From assembly GCA_947044405.1 (NCBI GenBank), contig CAMRHE010000167.1:1967001-2031000 (forward strand): 64,000 nucleotides of DNA. The letters are read 5' to 3'. The DNA comes from Leptodactylus fallax (taxonomy: Eukaryota > Chordata > Amphibia > Anura > Leptodactylidae). Shown piece by piece: positions 23,925 through 33,250 of this stretch. Position 1 is the first letter of the stretch. Every line of letters starts with the position of its first letter. The translations under genes were made by a program, and so were the position numbers. A model generated the notes under the pieces. The model searched no databases. It was given only the letters and a program-made list of their open reading frames with translations, and was not told the origin of the DNA.

Positions 23925-24185
23925 CTCACCTTCACTCTATAGGGCATCGATATATACAAATAAGTCCCCCTTGGTGGCAAAGGAGAACCTGCTCTAGTGC
24001 CACCTTTCGGAAGGGAGCTCTCTATAGATCAATGCCTGCTTTTCCTGTAAGCCTGAAGTCTAATCTGGGAATATAGCCAAGCAAAAATTTCTCCATCCAA
24101 AAGGAATAGAGACCCATCCGCAGACAGCTGTTTCAAATTTATTGTCTCTCCGCAGTGTGAAGCAGGGTGCTGGATGGCAGCTTGA
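23925..24185 (+). repeat. CTCTAGTGCCACC repeat, copy 1
   Basis: This contains GCTCTAGTGCCACCTTTCGG, CTATAGATCA.TGCCTGCT, AATCTGGGA.TATAGCCAAGC and GTGTGAAGCAGG. The same ordered motifs occur in direct orientation at 24372-24550 and inverted at 24640-24870. Confidence 0.75.
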
Positions 24186-24227
24186 GTGGTCCTGGATCCG
24201 AGAGTTGTAAAAGGTAAAAGGTAAGGT

Positions 24228-24347
24228 AAAAAGACCTACTGATAGGGAATGTATATTGTGAGACCTATATGGACAGTGACTGTCAATGTCTGTAAAGCGC
24301 TGTGGTATACAATGGCGCTATATAAGTAAGCATAATAAATAAATACT
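24228..24347 (+). mobile_element. SINE 3' half with L2-like tail
   Basis: The segment reads CTACTGATAGGGAATGTA, GATTGTGAG-like wording, then TGTAAAGCGCTG and GGCGCTATATAAGTAA. Its ending closely matches the tail of the L2 copy at 53217-53286 (CAGTGCTGCGG..., GGCGCTATATAAATAAA). It fits the back half of the tRNA-headed SINE whose front half is at 27806-27970. It lies between copies 1 and 2 of the CTCTAG repeat. Confidence 0.75.
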
Positions 24348-24371
24348 TATTAGACCATGCATGCCCTGCTA

Positions 24372-24870
24372 AGAATTCTAAGAAAGAAATATGCAAATAC
24401 ATCCTCCTTGATGGAAACAGAGAACGTGCTCTAGCACCACCTTTAGAAAGGTAGCTTCCTATAGATCAGTGCCTGCTCTCCTGAAAGCTAGAGGTATAAT
24501 CTGGGACTATAGCCAAGCCAAAATACCGCCATCCACCTCAAGGTGGCCTCATAGAGGTAACATCTCCTTAATGAGAAATAGCATGCCTTCTGACCCAGGT
24601 ATAGGACCTCTCACCCAGCCAGCCAGCCAGCCAGCCAGCATCCTGCTTCACACTGATGAGAAGCAATAACCTTGAAACAAGTGTCTGCAGATGGGACCCT
24701 CTTCCTTATGGATGGAAGTATTCTGGCTTGGCTATATTTCCAGATTATGCCTCTGGCATTCAAGAGAGCAGACAGTGATCTATAGGGAGTAGTCTTTCAA
24801 AAGGTGGTGCTAGAGCAAGTTCTTTGTTTCTGCCAAGGAGGATGTATTTTCATATTAATTTCCCAGAGCT
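24372..24870. repeat. Inverted pair of the CTCTAG repeat
   Basis: The left arm 24372-24550 (GCTCTAGCACCACCTTTAGA onward) and right arm about 24640-24870 are reverse complements over most of their length. Both contain AATCTGG, ATAGCCAAGCC and CCATCCA. The centre holds a (CCAG)n run and the motif CATCCTGCTTCACACTGATG. With copy 1 upstream, there are three copies within 950 bp, two direct and one inverted. Confidence 0.75.
24618..24641. repeat. (CCAG)6 microsatellite
   Basis: About six tandem CCAG units lie at the centre of the inverted pair. Confidence 0.9.
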
Positions 24871-25577
24871 TAAGTGGTCTAATAAGTCCCTGTACACCTA
24901 ATGGTGGCCTCATGAGGAGATGTCTGAGGAGACATGGTACCCTTTCTGATCCATACAGTAAAGTAATACATATCTGGCAAGATCAATGAAAACCAAGAGA
25001 AATCATTTGAGGACCCTGCTGTGACTCTGCAAGGGATGCTTGATCAGATACATGCCCAACCCCAGGAACAAATGTGCTCCTTAAAAAAAAAAAAAAAAAG
25101 TCTATATAATTAGATTGTGAGCTCTCCTTAATTCACACCTTTAATCCTCCCTATTCACTGCTTTACTCCACTTGTTAATTCCTTCTCATACCCAAGAGCC
25201 TTCCTAGCAGCGCTCTATAGCCAGCGCCTTATCTCTAGTGGATGTTGTGCCCCGCTCATTACCATCAACTAATGCCCAGATCAGCCCTTGAGCAAGGATA
25301 ACCCAAGAGGTCTGGTGAATGGGCACAGCCATAGGCGTGTCAATGGAACAGACTGATCCACTTATTAGCACTTGTGTGTGCAAGGAGATATCCTCAGCAC
25401 CTGGTTAGTTTTATAGTGGTGCTGCCTTTCCCAGAATTCCTAGCTCCTCTGAAATCCTGAATGTGATCATTTGTGTAAAGACATAACGGACAGTGTGTGA
25501 TACATTTAGCACATTTTGCATCAAGTTAATGTTTTACTTTTATTAAAGGGTTTATGCCTTGAACATTATTTATCAAT
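24871..25577. other. No gene recognised
   Basis: An A-run lies at 25083-25099. Nothing else could be identified. Confidence 0.5.
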
Positions 25578-26350
25578 AGAGGAGAAATTACTTATTGGAG
25601 GGGTCCAACTGCTGAGACCCAACCAATCCTGAGAATGGGGGGTGGATTCAGAAGTACCTCCACTCTTAATTTCAGTGGGAGGCTGTGCAGTTACCGGCTC
25701 CGACTTCAATATAAAATGATTATTTTTTATTATGTTATAGAATTATTAATATTGTATAATTAGATGTATAGTTTGTTGTATATTTACTGTCATAGGAATC
25801 AATCACTGGATTATTAATGATATTATAGAATTATTAATATTATATTATTAGATATATAGTTTGTTGTATATTTACTGTCATAGGAATCAATCACTGGATT
25901 ATTAATGATATTATAGAATTATTAATATTGTGCAATTAGATGTATAGTTTGTTACATATTTACTGTCATAGGAATCAATCACTGGATTATTAATGATATT
26001 ATAGAATTATTAATATTGTATAATTAGATGTATAGTTTGTTACATATTTACTGTCATAGGAATCAATCACGGGCTTTTTTTGTGAATTAGAGAATTTTTA
26101 TTGCTTCTGTCTGACCATGACAGTCGGACATTTATTAAGTAGTCGGAGTTGGGCTGAGGAGTTGGCACTTTGGCCTACCAACTCCCTGCGAAGTACAGCA
26201 CTCCGCCATCTCTGGTGCTCCTGTTGAAATGAATGGTGCGTCTGCATCCACCGCTGCATTCTCAATGGGAGTAAACCACCCCCTGTTCTCAGGATTGATT
26301 GGAGTCTCAGCGGTCTGACCCTCGCCAATCAGCAATTTATCCTCTATGGT
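25578..26350. mobile_element. Palindromic MITE-like element with internal satellite
   Basis: The left arm (about 25578-25670) has AGAGGAGAAATTACTTATTG and CCAATCCTGAGAATGGGGGG. The right arm (about 26255-26345), read on the other strand, has AGAGGATAAATTGCTGATTG and CAATCAATCCTGAGAACAGG. The arms are about 90 bp. Between them lie an 88-bp tandem array (25735-26086) and other sequence. There is no transposase. The arm wording matches other GATC/GGGGTC palindromes in the window. Confidence 0.7.
25735..26086. repeat. 88-bp AT-rich tandem repeat, four copies
   Basis: The motif TTATAGAATTATTAATATT starts at 25735, 25823, 25911 and 25999, an exact 88-bp spacing each time, and a decayed TTAGAGAA falls at 26087, one more period on. 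Copies differ by only a few bases, so the array is recent. It is AT-rich and non-coding. Confidence 0.95.
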
Positions 26351-27805
26351 CGCCGCCATTTTGGGGTGGATTGCTGCCCCCGGAACAAGATTTGGGTGCG
26401 GTGAATCATTCAAATGACATCTGTGAGCCTATTGAAGGCTTTCAGGCTTGTCTCTGCATTACTTCTATTACAGGATGCTCTATGCAACCTGCATTAGAAG
26501 TTCTGGTATTTTGCAAAGTGTTAAAGTGCAATCTTGCTGCCAAGAAAATCACTTTTCATCTGTATGAAAATGAGCTGTTCAGTGCTCCTGGGCGTGGAGC
26601 AACCATTTTGGAGCAAAATTGTTTCTGCAAAACCTCTTGTCTACACAATGGTGCATGGCATTTTTGCTCAGTTATAACTCATATACATTGCCACAGCAAA
26701 CCACCATCAAAATCACTTTGGGTAGTGGGAATAGTAGAAGGGAAGATGAGTTCTTTGCACTGCAACAGTCAATGCTTATATTTTTAATGACGCTTTAGTA
26801 TATTTTGACTAAAAGGGTGAGCCCGCTCTAGGTATGGGTCCAAAGAGTTCTGATTTGGACAGATCATTCAGTGATGATCTGGTGGTGCCTTTCCAACAAA
26901 CAGTCTTCTGAAACACCTAAGGGGCATGACACCCTTACAGTCATCTGAGAGATGGAAAATCACCGACACAGGAGGCGTCTCAGCCCTGAAATAGAGGACA
27001 TCATTTATGTAGCCTCTGCACCTCCAGCCTCAATACCCGACAGTGATCCAACAACATGATATATGGGACAGAGCGCGTCACATTGACCATGAATGCGGTG
27101 CAGAGTCAGGTCAAGTTCTCTGCGTGATCCAACGGCCACAGTTTACATAGAGGAGCGGTTCAGTGGCGCGGCCCCTTGGTAATAAAAACCTCTTGTAGGA
27201 AATGGAAGGCTTGACCTTGAGCTGGAGCCTAGTCACCTCTAAACAAGACCAGCATTTGTGTATAGTAATTGCATCAAGGGTTTACAAAGTTTCTGGCCGG
27301 AGCCTGCACCAGCCTTATCGCCAAGTGCCCTGTTTATTTGGTTTCCTAGCAAACTTAAGAAAGTGCAGCTGTTCTTAAAACTGTTTCCTTGTTTCTACAC
27401 CGTGCCCAAAGGCCTGCATCCTCAAACGGAGGTGGTGGTGGGGGGGAGAGATAAGGCCAACTGTGTCTGCGAATTGACTTATTAAACACAGCCAGGCAGG
27501 AATTTGGTTTAATCATGTGGCTTTCCTTAGATAAACTGTTTTTCCAAGGCCATTACGGACCCTGATACCTTATCACAACAAATAGATTTGCCCCTCGGAA
27601 CAGAGAGACCTTTAATGCAGAGTAATCACTGCTTGCGGAGGAGGTAACTCTACCCCCAGCGCATTATCATCTGCAAGTAGACATTCTCATTCCTGTCTCA
27701 ATTTTATTACTTGGACTTATTTTATTTTATTGCAATTGTTTTTCCCAAATACAATACCCGGAATGTATTGTGGTCTCCGCTATGGCATGTGTTGAGATAA
27801 ATTTT
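26351..27805. other. No gene recognised
   Basis: A 162-codon frame starts at 26299 inside the palindromic repeat and runs to 26787. It shows no domain and I consider it chance. The remainder, including 27440-27560, looks single-copy. Confidence 0.45.
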
Positions 27806-27970
27806 TGTTTGCATTGTAGCCTTGCAGCGCCGGAGTTCTGGGTTCGAATCCAACCAAAGGCAACATCTGCGTGGAGTTTGTATGTTCTCCCCGTGTTTGC
27901 TTGGGTTTCCTCAAGGTATTTCCTCCCACAGCCCAAAGACACAGTGACCATAAAGTGCAACAGCATATGT
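27806..27970 (+). mobile_element. tRNA-headed SINE, 5' part
   Basis: A pol III B-box-like GGTTCGAATCC lies at 27841-27851, preceded by TAGCCTTGCAGCGCC as a weak A-box region. Downstream TTTGTATGTTCTCCCCGTGT, GGGTTTCCTC and CCCAAAGACA give the body of a SINE that I recognise as common in frogs and related to families with an L2-derived tail. The copy breaks off near 27970 before the tail. It is not a functional tRNA gene: no cloverleaf can be drawn. Confidence 0.8.
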
Positions 27971-28085
27971 TGGCATTAAGCCAAAAAAATAAACTTTGGG
28001 TGAAGGGTGTGAAAAAGATATTGGGGTAACTGCAGTCACCCTTAGATTCTGAGATTTACAAACAAATCCATAGTACTGCCAAATA

Positions 28086-28150
28086 TAAGAAACTTAGAGT
28101 TATAGAGCAAATTCTCCTCTTACTGTGTGCAGTGCATGGTATACAGTAAT
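28086..28150 (+). repeat. Dispersed repeat, short copy 3
   Basis: AGAGTTATAGAGCAAATTCT then CCTC, TTACTGTGTGCAGTGCATG matches the core of the repeat at 9095-9340 and 61995-62232. Confidence 0.55.
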
Positions 28151-28181
28151 CATTCATGAACCTAGCAGTGATTTTAATATA

Positions 28182-28316
28182 CAATAAAACCTCTTGGAGA
28201 CGACCACCCAAATTTGCATTAAAAAGTGTTCTACTCGAGGGTGGTCTAGTAGATGGCAAGTATGGAAAACTGAAAATCCATCACAGAAAATGTGGTCTTG
28301 TAGAGTGGTTTCACTG
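28182..28316. mobile_element. 135-bp pogo/Tigger-like MITE
   Basis: Termini are CAATAAAACCTCTTGGAGAC on the left and, on the other strand, CAGTGAAACCACTCTACAAG on the right. Both sides have flanking TA. TA duplication and this terminal wording fit a non-autonomous member of the Tc1/mariner-pogo superfamily, mobilised by a transposase encoded elsewhere. Confidence 0.7.
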
Positions 28317-28888
28317 TATTTTATGGCACAGGTTTTAGCAAATATCAATAAAAATCTATATTTTAGATATCTTGGTAAATTGGTTGTGTTACCCTATTGG
28401 CCAATGTCGCATCAGTGTTTTTTTGGGGTACAGAATCTGAATAATTGTAGTTGTCAGTGAATCATCCGTTCCGAATGGAGTAGTGGTTGCACACTGGAAG
28501 CTTCTGGACCCCAAAATTTGTAACCGGACCTTGACTTATGACTTACCATTTGCTATGTATAACCTTGGTATCTTATTATACTGTAAAGAGGCCATTGGGC
28601 CCCCTCAGGCTCCAGGACCCTGTAGTGACTGCTACCTCTGCAGCCTCTATAGCTAGGCCCTATCTCCATTCATTTCAATAGGAGTGTCAGAGATAGCCAT
28701 GAGATGTTCTGCAGCTATCTCCTGTTTTCTCATTGAGACCACTGTGTGACCACCACTCCATTTAGAATGGGATAAAAATACTCCGTTCTCCAGATCGGCG
28801 GGGGTCTGAGCAGTAAGATCCCTCCATCAATCTCAGAGTTATCAGGATAGGGGAAAACTTGCCCACATGGGATATCCCCACTAGGCTA
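28317..28888. other. Repeat fragments, no gene
   Basis: Around 28640-28888, GATCGGCGGGGGTCTGAGCA and neighbouring sequence resemble one arm of the palindromic family seen at 9966-10240. The rest is unassigned. Confidence 0.4.
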
Positions 28889-29075
28889 AGACTAGGTTTA
28901 CATTTGTGCTAGAGTCTCGTACGAGACTCCGACGCAGATTCCTCTTAAAATCGGCGAAGAGAAAAGTCCTGCAAGGAAGACATTTCTCTACGCTGGTTTC
29001 AGTATAAAATCGGTGGAATCCGGGCAGACCCTATTATAGTCTATGGGGTCTGTGGGTCAGTGGATAGGGTTTCCG
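28889..29075. mobile_element. MITE fragment, GGATTCACA family
   Basis: It begins with AGGTTTACATTTGTGCTAGA and contains AAAATCGGCGAAGAGAAAAG and a GCTGGTTTCAGTATAAAATC segment, matching the core at 10520-10640. The right terminus is not seen because the next MITE follows directly. Confidence 0.5.
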
Positions 29076-29077
29076 TC

Positions 29078-29255
29078 TTTAGGGTCCCCATGATGCATTT
29101 TTCTTAAGGGCAGCTTTTCTGCAGGCTTTTTCCTGCAATGTGTGGATGAGGTTAAATGAAATCTGATTCACTTTGCTCTTGCTGTAAAATGCTGCATTTT
29201 TTCCACACTGCATTTCCTCAGCGATGAGTTTTGCTATGTGAGGACTTAGCCCTTT
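29078..29255. mobile_element. Short MITE, CCCAC family
   Basis: AGGGTCCCCATGATGC on the left and, on the other strand, GGGCTAAGTCCTCACATAGC on the right resemble the ends of the 6860-7238 element. It is about 178 bp long with no coding. Confidence 0.5.
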
Positions 29256-30203
29256 AACCCAGATTTCTGGCACATTTAGCTTAGTAAATCCAACTCACTG
29301 TATATACTGCTACACCCCTGTACACTTTGCTTTAAAATGGTAGATAGCGATGTCTATTGTAGCAGCAGATCACATGATCATAGCAGCCTTGGCTGCCTTA
29401 GTATGGTGACGTGATACCGGGACACACTGAAGGGGTTGCGGACCTCTTAGTCCCAAATGTTTTTGTTCTGCTCATTCCAAGGCCTCTTGCTAAGGACACT
29501 GGGTTGGCTAAATGACACTTCCCCTGGTGCAGGATAGTCAGACGTCTTCTGCATTACCGACAATGATAAATAAATCCAGAAGAATTTTCCTCCACATTTT
29601 CCCCTGAAATCTTCCATTACTGTAATTAGAGCTTTGACACATGTAACAGATTTGTCTTCATTTTCTCACTGGGAAAAAAAAGTCTTCTCTTAAGATTTAA
29701 GATTTTGTCACATTTTACAAGATTTGTAAGAGACTGTCAGTGTAATGCTGGGAGTCTTGAGCGTGTGACTTATCTCTTCCATACAGCATTGTGCAGATTG
29801 AGCAGAATAACCCCCGTTAATTACCATGTGGTTTTTTTTTTTAGAGAGATTAATACCCGATCAGGATGTCGCCGCTGTAACATCCTGTGTCACTTTTATA
29901 GTCATTTAGTGTAAAACGCTTAAAACCGATCTGCAAAGTGCTGCCATAAAGTGATTACAATAAGTTATATATTCCTCATATCCGCAAATAACATTTTAAT
30001 TGCATGTGATACTAATTCAGCCGCCTCGCTCATCTCAGCCTTTCACTTTCCAGTCCTTGTCTTTGCAGGATGTTTTGTTGGGGCTCAAGATGGCCTTGTT
30101 GTGATCAGGAATTCAATGAAATACTGTCAAGTTTCTATAGGCTTAAAGGGACACATCCTAGAAATCAATGGAAATAATGTTATACACAGTATAAATGGTG
30201 TAT
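29256..30203. other. No gene recognised
   Basis: Nothing supported in this stretch. Confidence 0.5.
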
Positions 30204-30512
30204 TGGTCAATCTGCAGGTGCTTCTAGGGCTCCTAAAATGTGCCAGAGAGCAGCTAAGGAAGAAGCCACATGTAGTGGCCACCAGGCTGTGGAAAATGGA
30301 GTTGGCATGCAGTCAGCTCGTATTATTGGTCATGTGTTTTTGTAGGTAAAACGTTTGTAATATTGTATATACATTAACAAGCAATACTGGGCTGATTTGC
30401 AGTAAAACCCGAATGCCATCACAATATTCAGTAACCTGGTTTCCACTACATGTGCTACATCCTTATTTGCTGTCTGGCAGAGTCCTAGTAATGCTTGCAG
30501 ATTGACCGGTAG
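30204..30512. repeat. Palindromic repeat, about 95-bp arms
   Basis: The left arm (30204-30300) has GGTCAATCTGCAGGTGCTTC and CACATGTAGTGGCCACCAGG. The right arm (30418-30512), read on the other strand, has GGTCAATCTGCAAGCATTAC and CACATGTAGTGGAAACCAGG. The spacer is about 117 bases. A 132-codon frame crossing the left arm is not conserved in the right arm. Confidence 0.75.
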
Positions 30513-31712
30513 ACAAGGGTCTGCATTGCTTTGGTGCTCAGTCACATTGTGGCTGCTAGGTATAGCCTTAACCCTTCTCCTGCATTTTTCAGCTGAAGTG
30601 TAAGTAGTTGCAGGTTTAGGGTTCCCATACACATATTAGTTTTGTTTTGTGGAGAACTGTCCCTGCGTGCATGACTCAGACATGGATTCAATGTACTGCC
30701 GCTGTACAAATTGCATGACAAACTCACGTAAAACTGAATGAGGTTTGTGCTGTTTGGTTCTTGACTACATGTACTTGTACCCTCAAAGGGGTTGCCTACA
30801 ATTCTACAAAAGACCAGATGTTGACCAAATGGACAGAGTTGGGTTAGGGGTAGGTTTTGTCATGATAAATGCCCTATAGCCAATACACATCATGGCTGCT
30901 CTTCTGATGCCGAGATTGTCTCATTCTCTACCTCGGAGCAGAGAAGGATCTGTGTTATAGAGTTTTCCAGAATGTTTTTACTAAGAAATATTAACATACA
31001 CAATCATGATGACGTCCGATCTGAAGGTTCATGTATTAAGGGTTATGGCATAAAGTAGTGCGGTGAACGTCTTCATGGAAGTCTTTTTGTACATGACCCC
31101 ATAGCACCGCTCTTCATACAAGTAGTCATACTAGCCCTGCTTACTACAGCCAGGCTCCACTGCTCAACTTTTGGATAAATGTGTTCACGCTGTTTCATTT
31201 GAAACCAGAAATCATCTGTATGGCGCCAGAACCATAAACCGTTACCGTCTATAGATCTATAATGGACTTTTCCATCCATAACTAAGCAGGATGAGGATGT
31301 TGAGAATGGACGTCATTTACTAGCACTGAAGCTACGCTAACTAGAAGAGCATACGACCCTTGACCTGGTTAAAGCTAATCCAGCAAATTAGAGCTGGAGC
31401 CATTGTTATGGACATCTCGGAAGTGTCTGCCTCATTAATGTTGGGGATAATACATTACGTACTGCGGAGAGGAGACCTTTATGTCCTATACACTCTCCAG
31501 ACCCAGGAAAAAAATACAAGGAATCCCTTGGGTAGCAGCAAGTTTGGCACCTGTGACCACCATGCTAGTATAATGCCATCCAATGATACTAAATCTAGTT
31601 GGGGTTACATCACTAACATACGGTGTAGACACACTTTATCCATGGTTGTAATTGTGAAGTTGGTGGCACATTTGACTTCGAGGTCTTGTGTAACTAGGGC
31701 TTAGAGTCCAAA
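30513..31712. other. No gene recognised
   Basis: No supported feature in this stretch. Confidence 0.5.
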
Positions 31713-31792
31713 TTTGCCAATATCCATCCCATCTGTCCCTCCAAATGACTTCACTGGGCATGTGGAGGGACAGATGGGATGGATGTTAGCAA
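31713..31792. repeat. Near-perfect hairpin, 35-bp stem
   Basis: Arms 31713-31747 and 31758-31792 are inverted copies sharing ATCCATCCCATCTGTCCCTC without mismatch and pairing well beyond it. The loop is about 10 bases. It could be a short foldback element or an RNA hairpin. No transcription signal is visible. Confidence 0.85.
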
Positions 31793-32139
31793 GTTTCTGA
31801 CGGATCTTCCTGATCTTCCGTCAGTAATCTCAGGCCGAAAAAACATGACTTTTTCGTCTGGTGATTTCAGTAAAAAAAAAAAAAAAAAAAAATGGACACG
31901 ACGTTATATTGGTATCCATTTGTGTCCATCATTTCTCCGATATGTTTCTTTCTGTTTTTCTGCTCTTCTGGTTCTGCGATGGACCAGAAGAGCAGATAGG
32001 ACAGCTCAGATGTGAACGTGGCGTGATTGACAAAAATAAACTATTAACACTTCTGTTACTGAAAGAACTGTACAGAATTTTTCCCACATTTGCACAGTAC
32101 TGTATCACTGGTACATAAAAGTTAACAAAGTATTGGACA
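31793..32139. other. A-run and unassigned sequence
   Basis: A run of about 21 A lies at 31872-31892. No gene could be supported. Confidence 0.5.
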
Positions 32140-32260
32140 TGCCAAGGGATAGCACTGATGTGTAGGGGGCCACAACCTGGTGACAAGTTCCCTTTAAAAT
32201 GTAGGATCAAAAATTTTCTACTTAAAGACAATTTTCACCAGATACCAAGGCAGTCGGCAC
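32140..32260. repeat. Two facing MITE-like ends near TTAA
   Basis: AACCTGGTGACAAGTTCCC followed by TTTAAA looks like the right end of a TTAA-type MITE (compare the right end at 5041-5068). About 30 bases on, CTTAAAGACAATTTTCACCAG looks like the left end of another. Neither partner end was found. Confidence 0.35.
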
Positions 32261-32960
32261 TATTATAAAGCAATATTTATCATCGGCCTTCCTCTTTAAA
32301 TGTTTTGGGCATAGAAAGGCAAAAAAAAAAAATAGAAACACCATATTTTCTCCTTATCAATCAACAGATATGGCCGCACTCCTGTCTCGAGAGTGTAATT
32401 ACGGTGTAATGGACTTCACAATAAGATTTGTTCTACAAGTCCGGCCTCTCGATTATCAGTCTGTGCATGTGTTTCTTGCCAGCTTCAGAACCCCCCAGCT
32501 GACCAGCGCAGATCAAAACCATGCCCGCTTGGAAGCGATAAGATAATGCCAGATGTGGCATTTTAATTAGCGTGATTTGTTAAACACTGGCTTAATTAAA
32601 TGCAACTTGATAAGCTCGCTAATCTCCATACATGGCTGTCCCAGCTGTTTCTGCTTCTACCCAGTACTATCCCCAAGGCTAATTATGCTCGGGATTAGGG
32701 AGCCGAGGAACAATCCATGAACCTGTCCGCGGTCATTTCTCCAGACTTACTGCAAAGCATGTCAGAGGTTTGCAAGTGACAACTGGCCATTCTTAAGAAG
32801 AAGAGGAAGAAGCTCTGAATGAGGGGAGAAGCTGTCCATAACACTCATCAGAAGTGAATTAGAAGTGAAATTATTGTACTTTGGGGTCTCTTGAGACTCC
32901 AGAGTATGGTAAGTGGAGGCCTAGGAGAGGTGCAAAAACTTAATAAACAGTTATTCTCAC
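32261..32960. other. No gene recognised; possible conserved non-coding block
   Basis: An A-run lies near 32319-32331. The block 32490-32640 has many TAATT/ATTA cores and no repeat signature, which is the texture of regulatory DNA, but this cannot be tested here. Confidence 0.35.
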
Positions 32961-33250
32961 CTTGCCTCACCTCTCCTAGGCATCCTCGCAGCATCTGGCA
33001 CTCCCTCAGGGTCCACTTCCAGCCTCCTGGGTGATATCATGTACCACAGGGGACACCACTGATTCCCTCACCTATTCTCGGCATCCTCCTAAACATCATG
33101 ATGTTGGACTGCGCCATGTTGCCGCTGAAGCCAAATCACAGGCCTCAGCAGTGATCCCAGGGCACATGACATCAACCAGGAAGCCAGAAGAGGACCCCGA
33201 GTGAATCCCGGATGCTTCCAGGATGCCCAGGAGAGGCGATGGAAGGTGGA
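32961..33250. repeat. Palindromic repeat, about 100-bp arms
   Basis: The left arm (32961-33058) reads CACCTCTCCTAGGCATCCTC, AGGGTCCACTTCCAGCCTCC and GATATCATGT. The right arm (33152-33250), on the other strand, reads CGCCTCTCCTGGGCATCCTG, GGGGTCCTCTTCTGGCTTCC and GATGTCATGT. It is a MITE-like foldback without coding. Confidence 0.8.

Noticed and set aside
26299..26787. 162-codon plus-strand frame
   Set aside because: Begins inside a palindromic repeat and has no domain, splice context or supporting conservation.
27806..27860. Possible tRNA gene because of GGTTCGAATCC
   Set aside because: No cloverleaf can be formed and the downstream sequence is a SINE body, so the B-box belongs to the SINE.
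29951..30349. 132-codon frame with a hydrophobic start
   Set aside because: It overlaps one arm of a palindromic repeat and the frame is not kept in the other arm.
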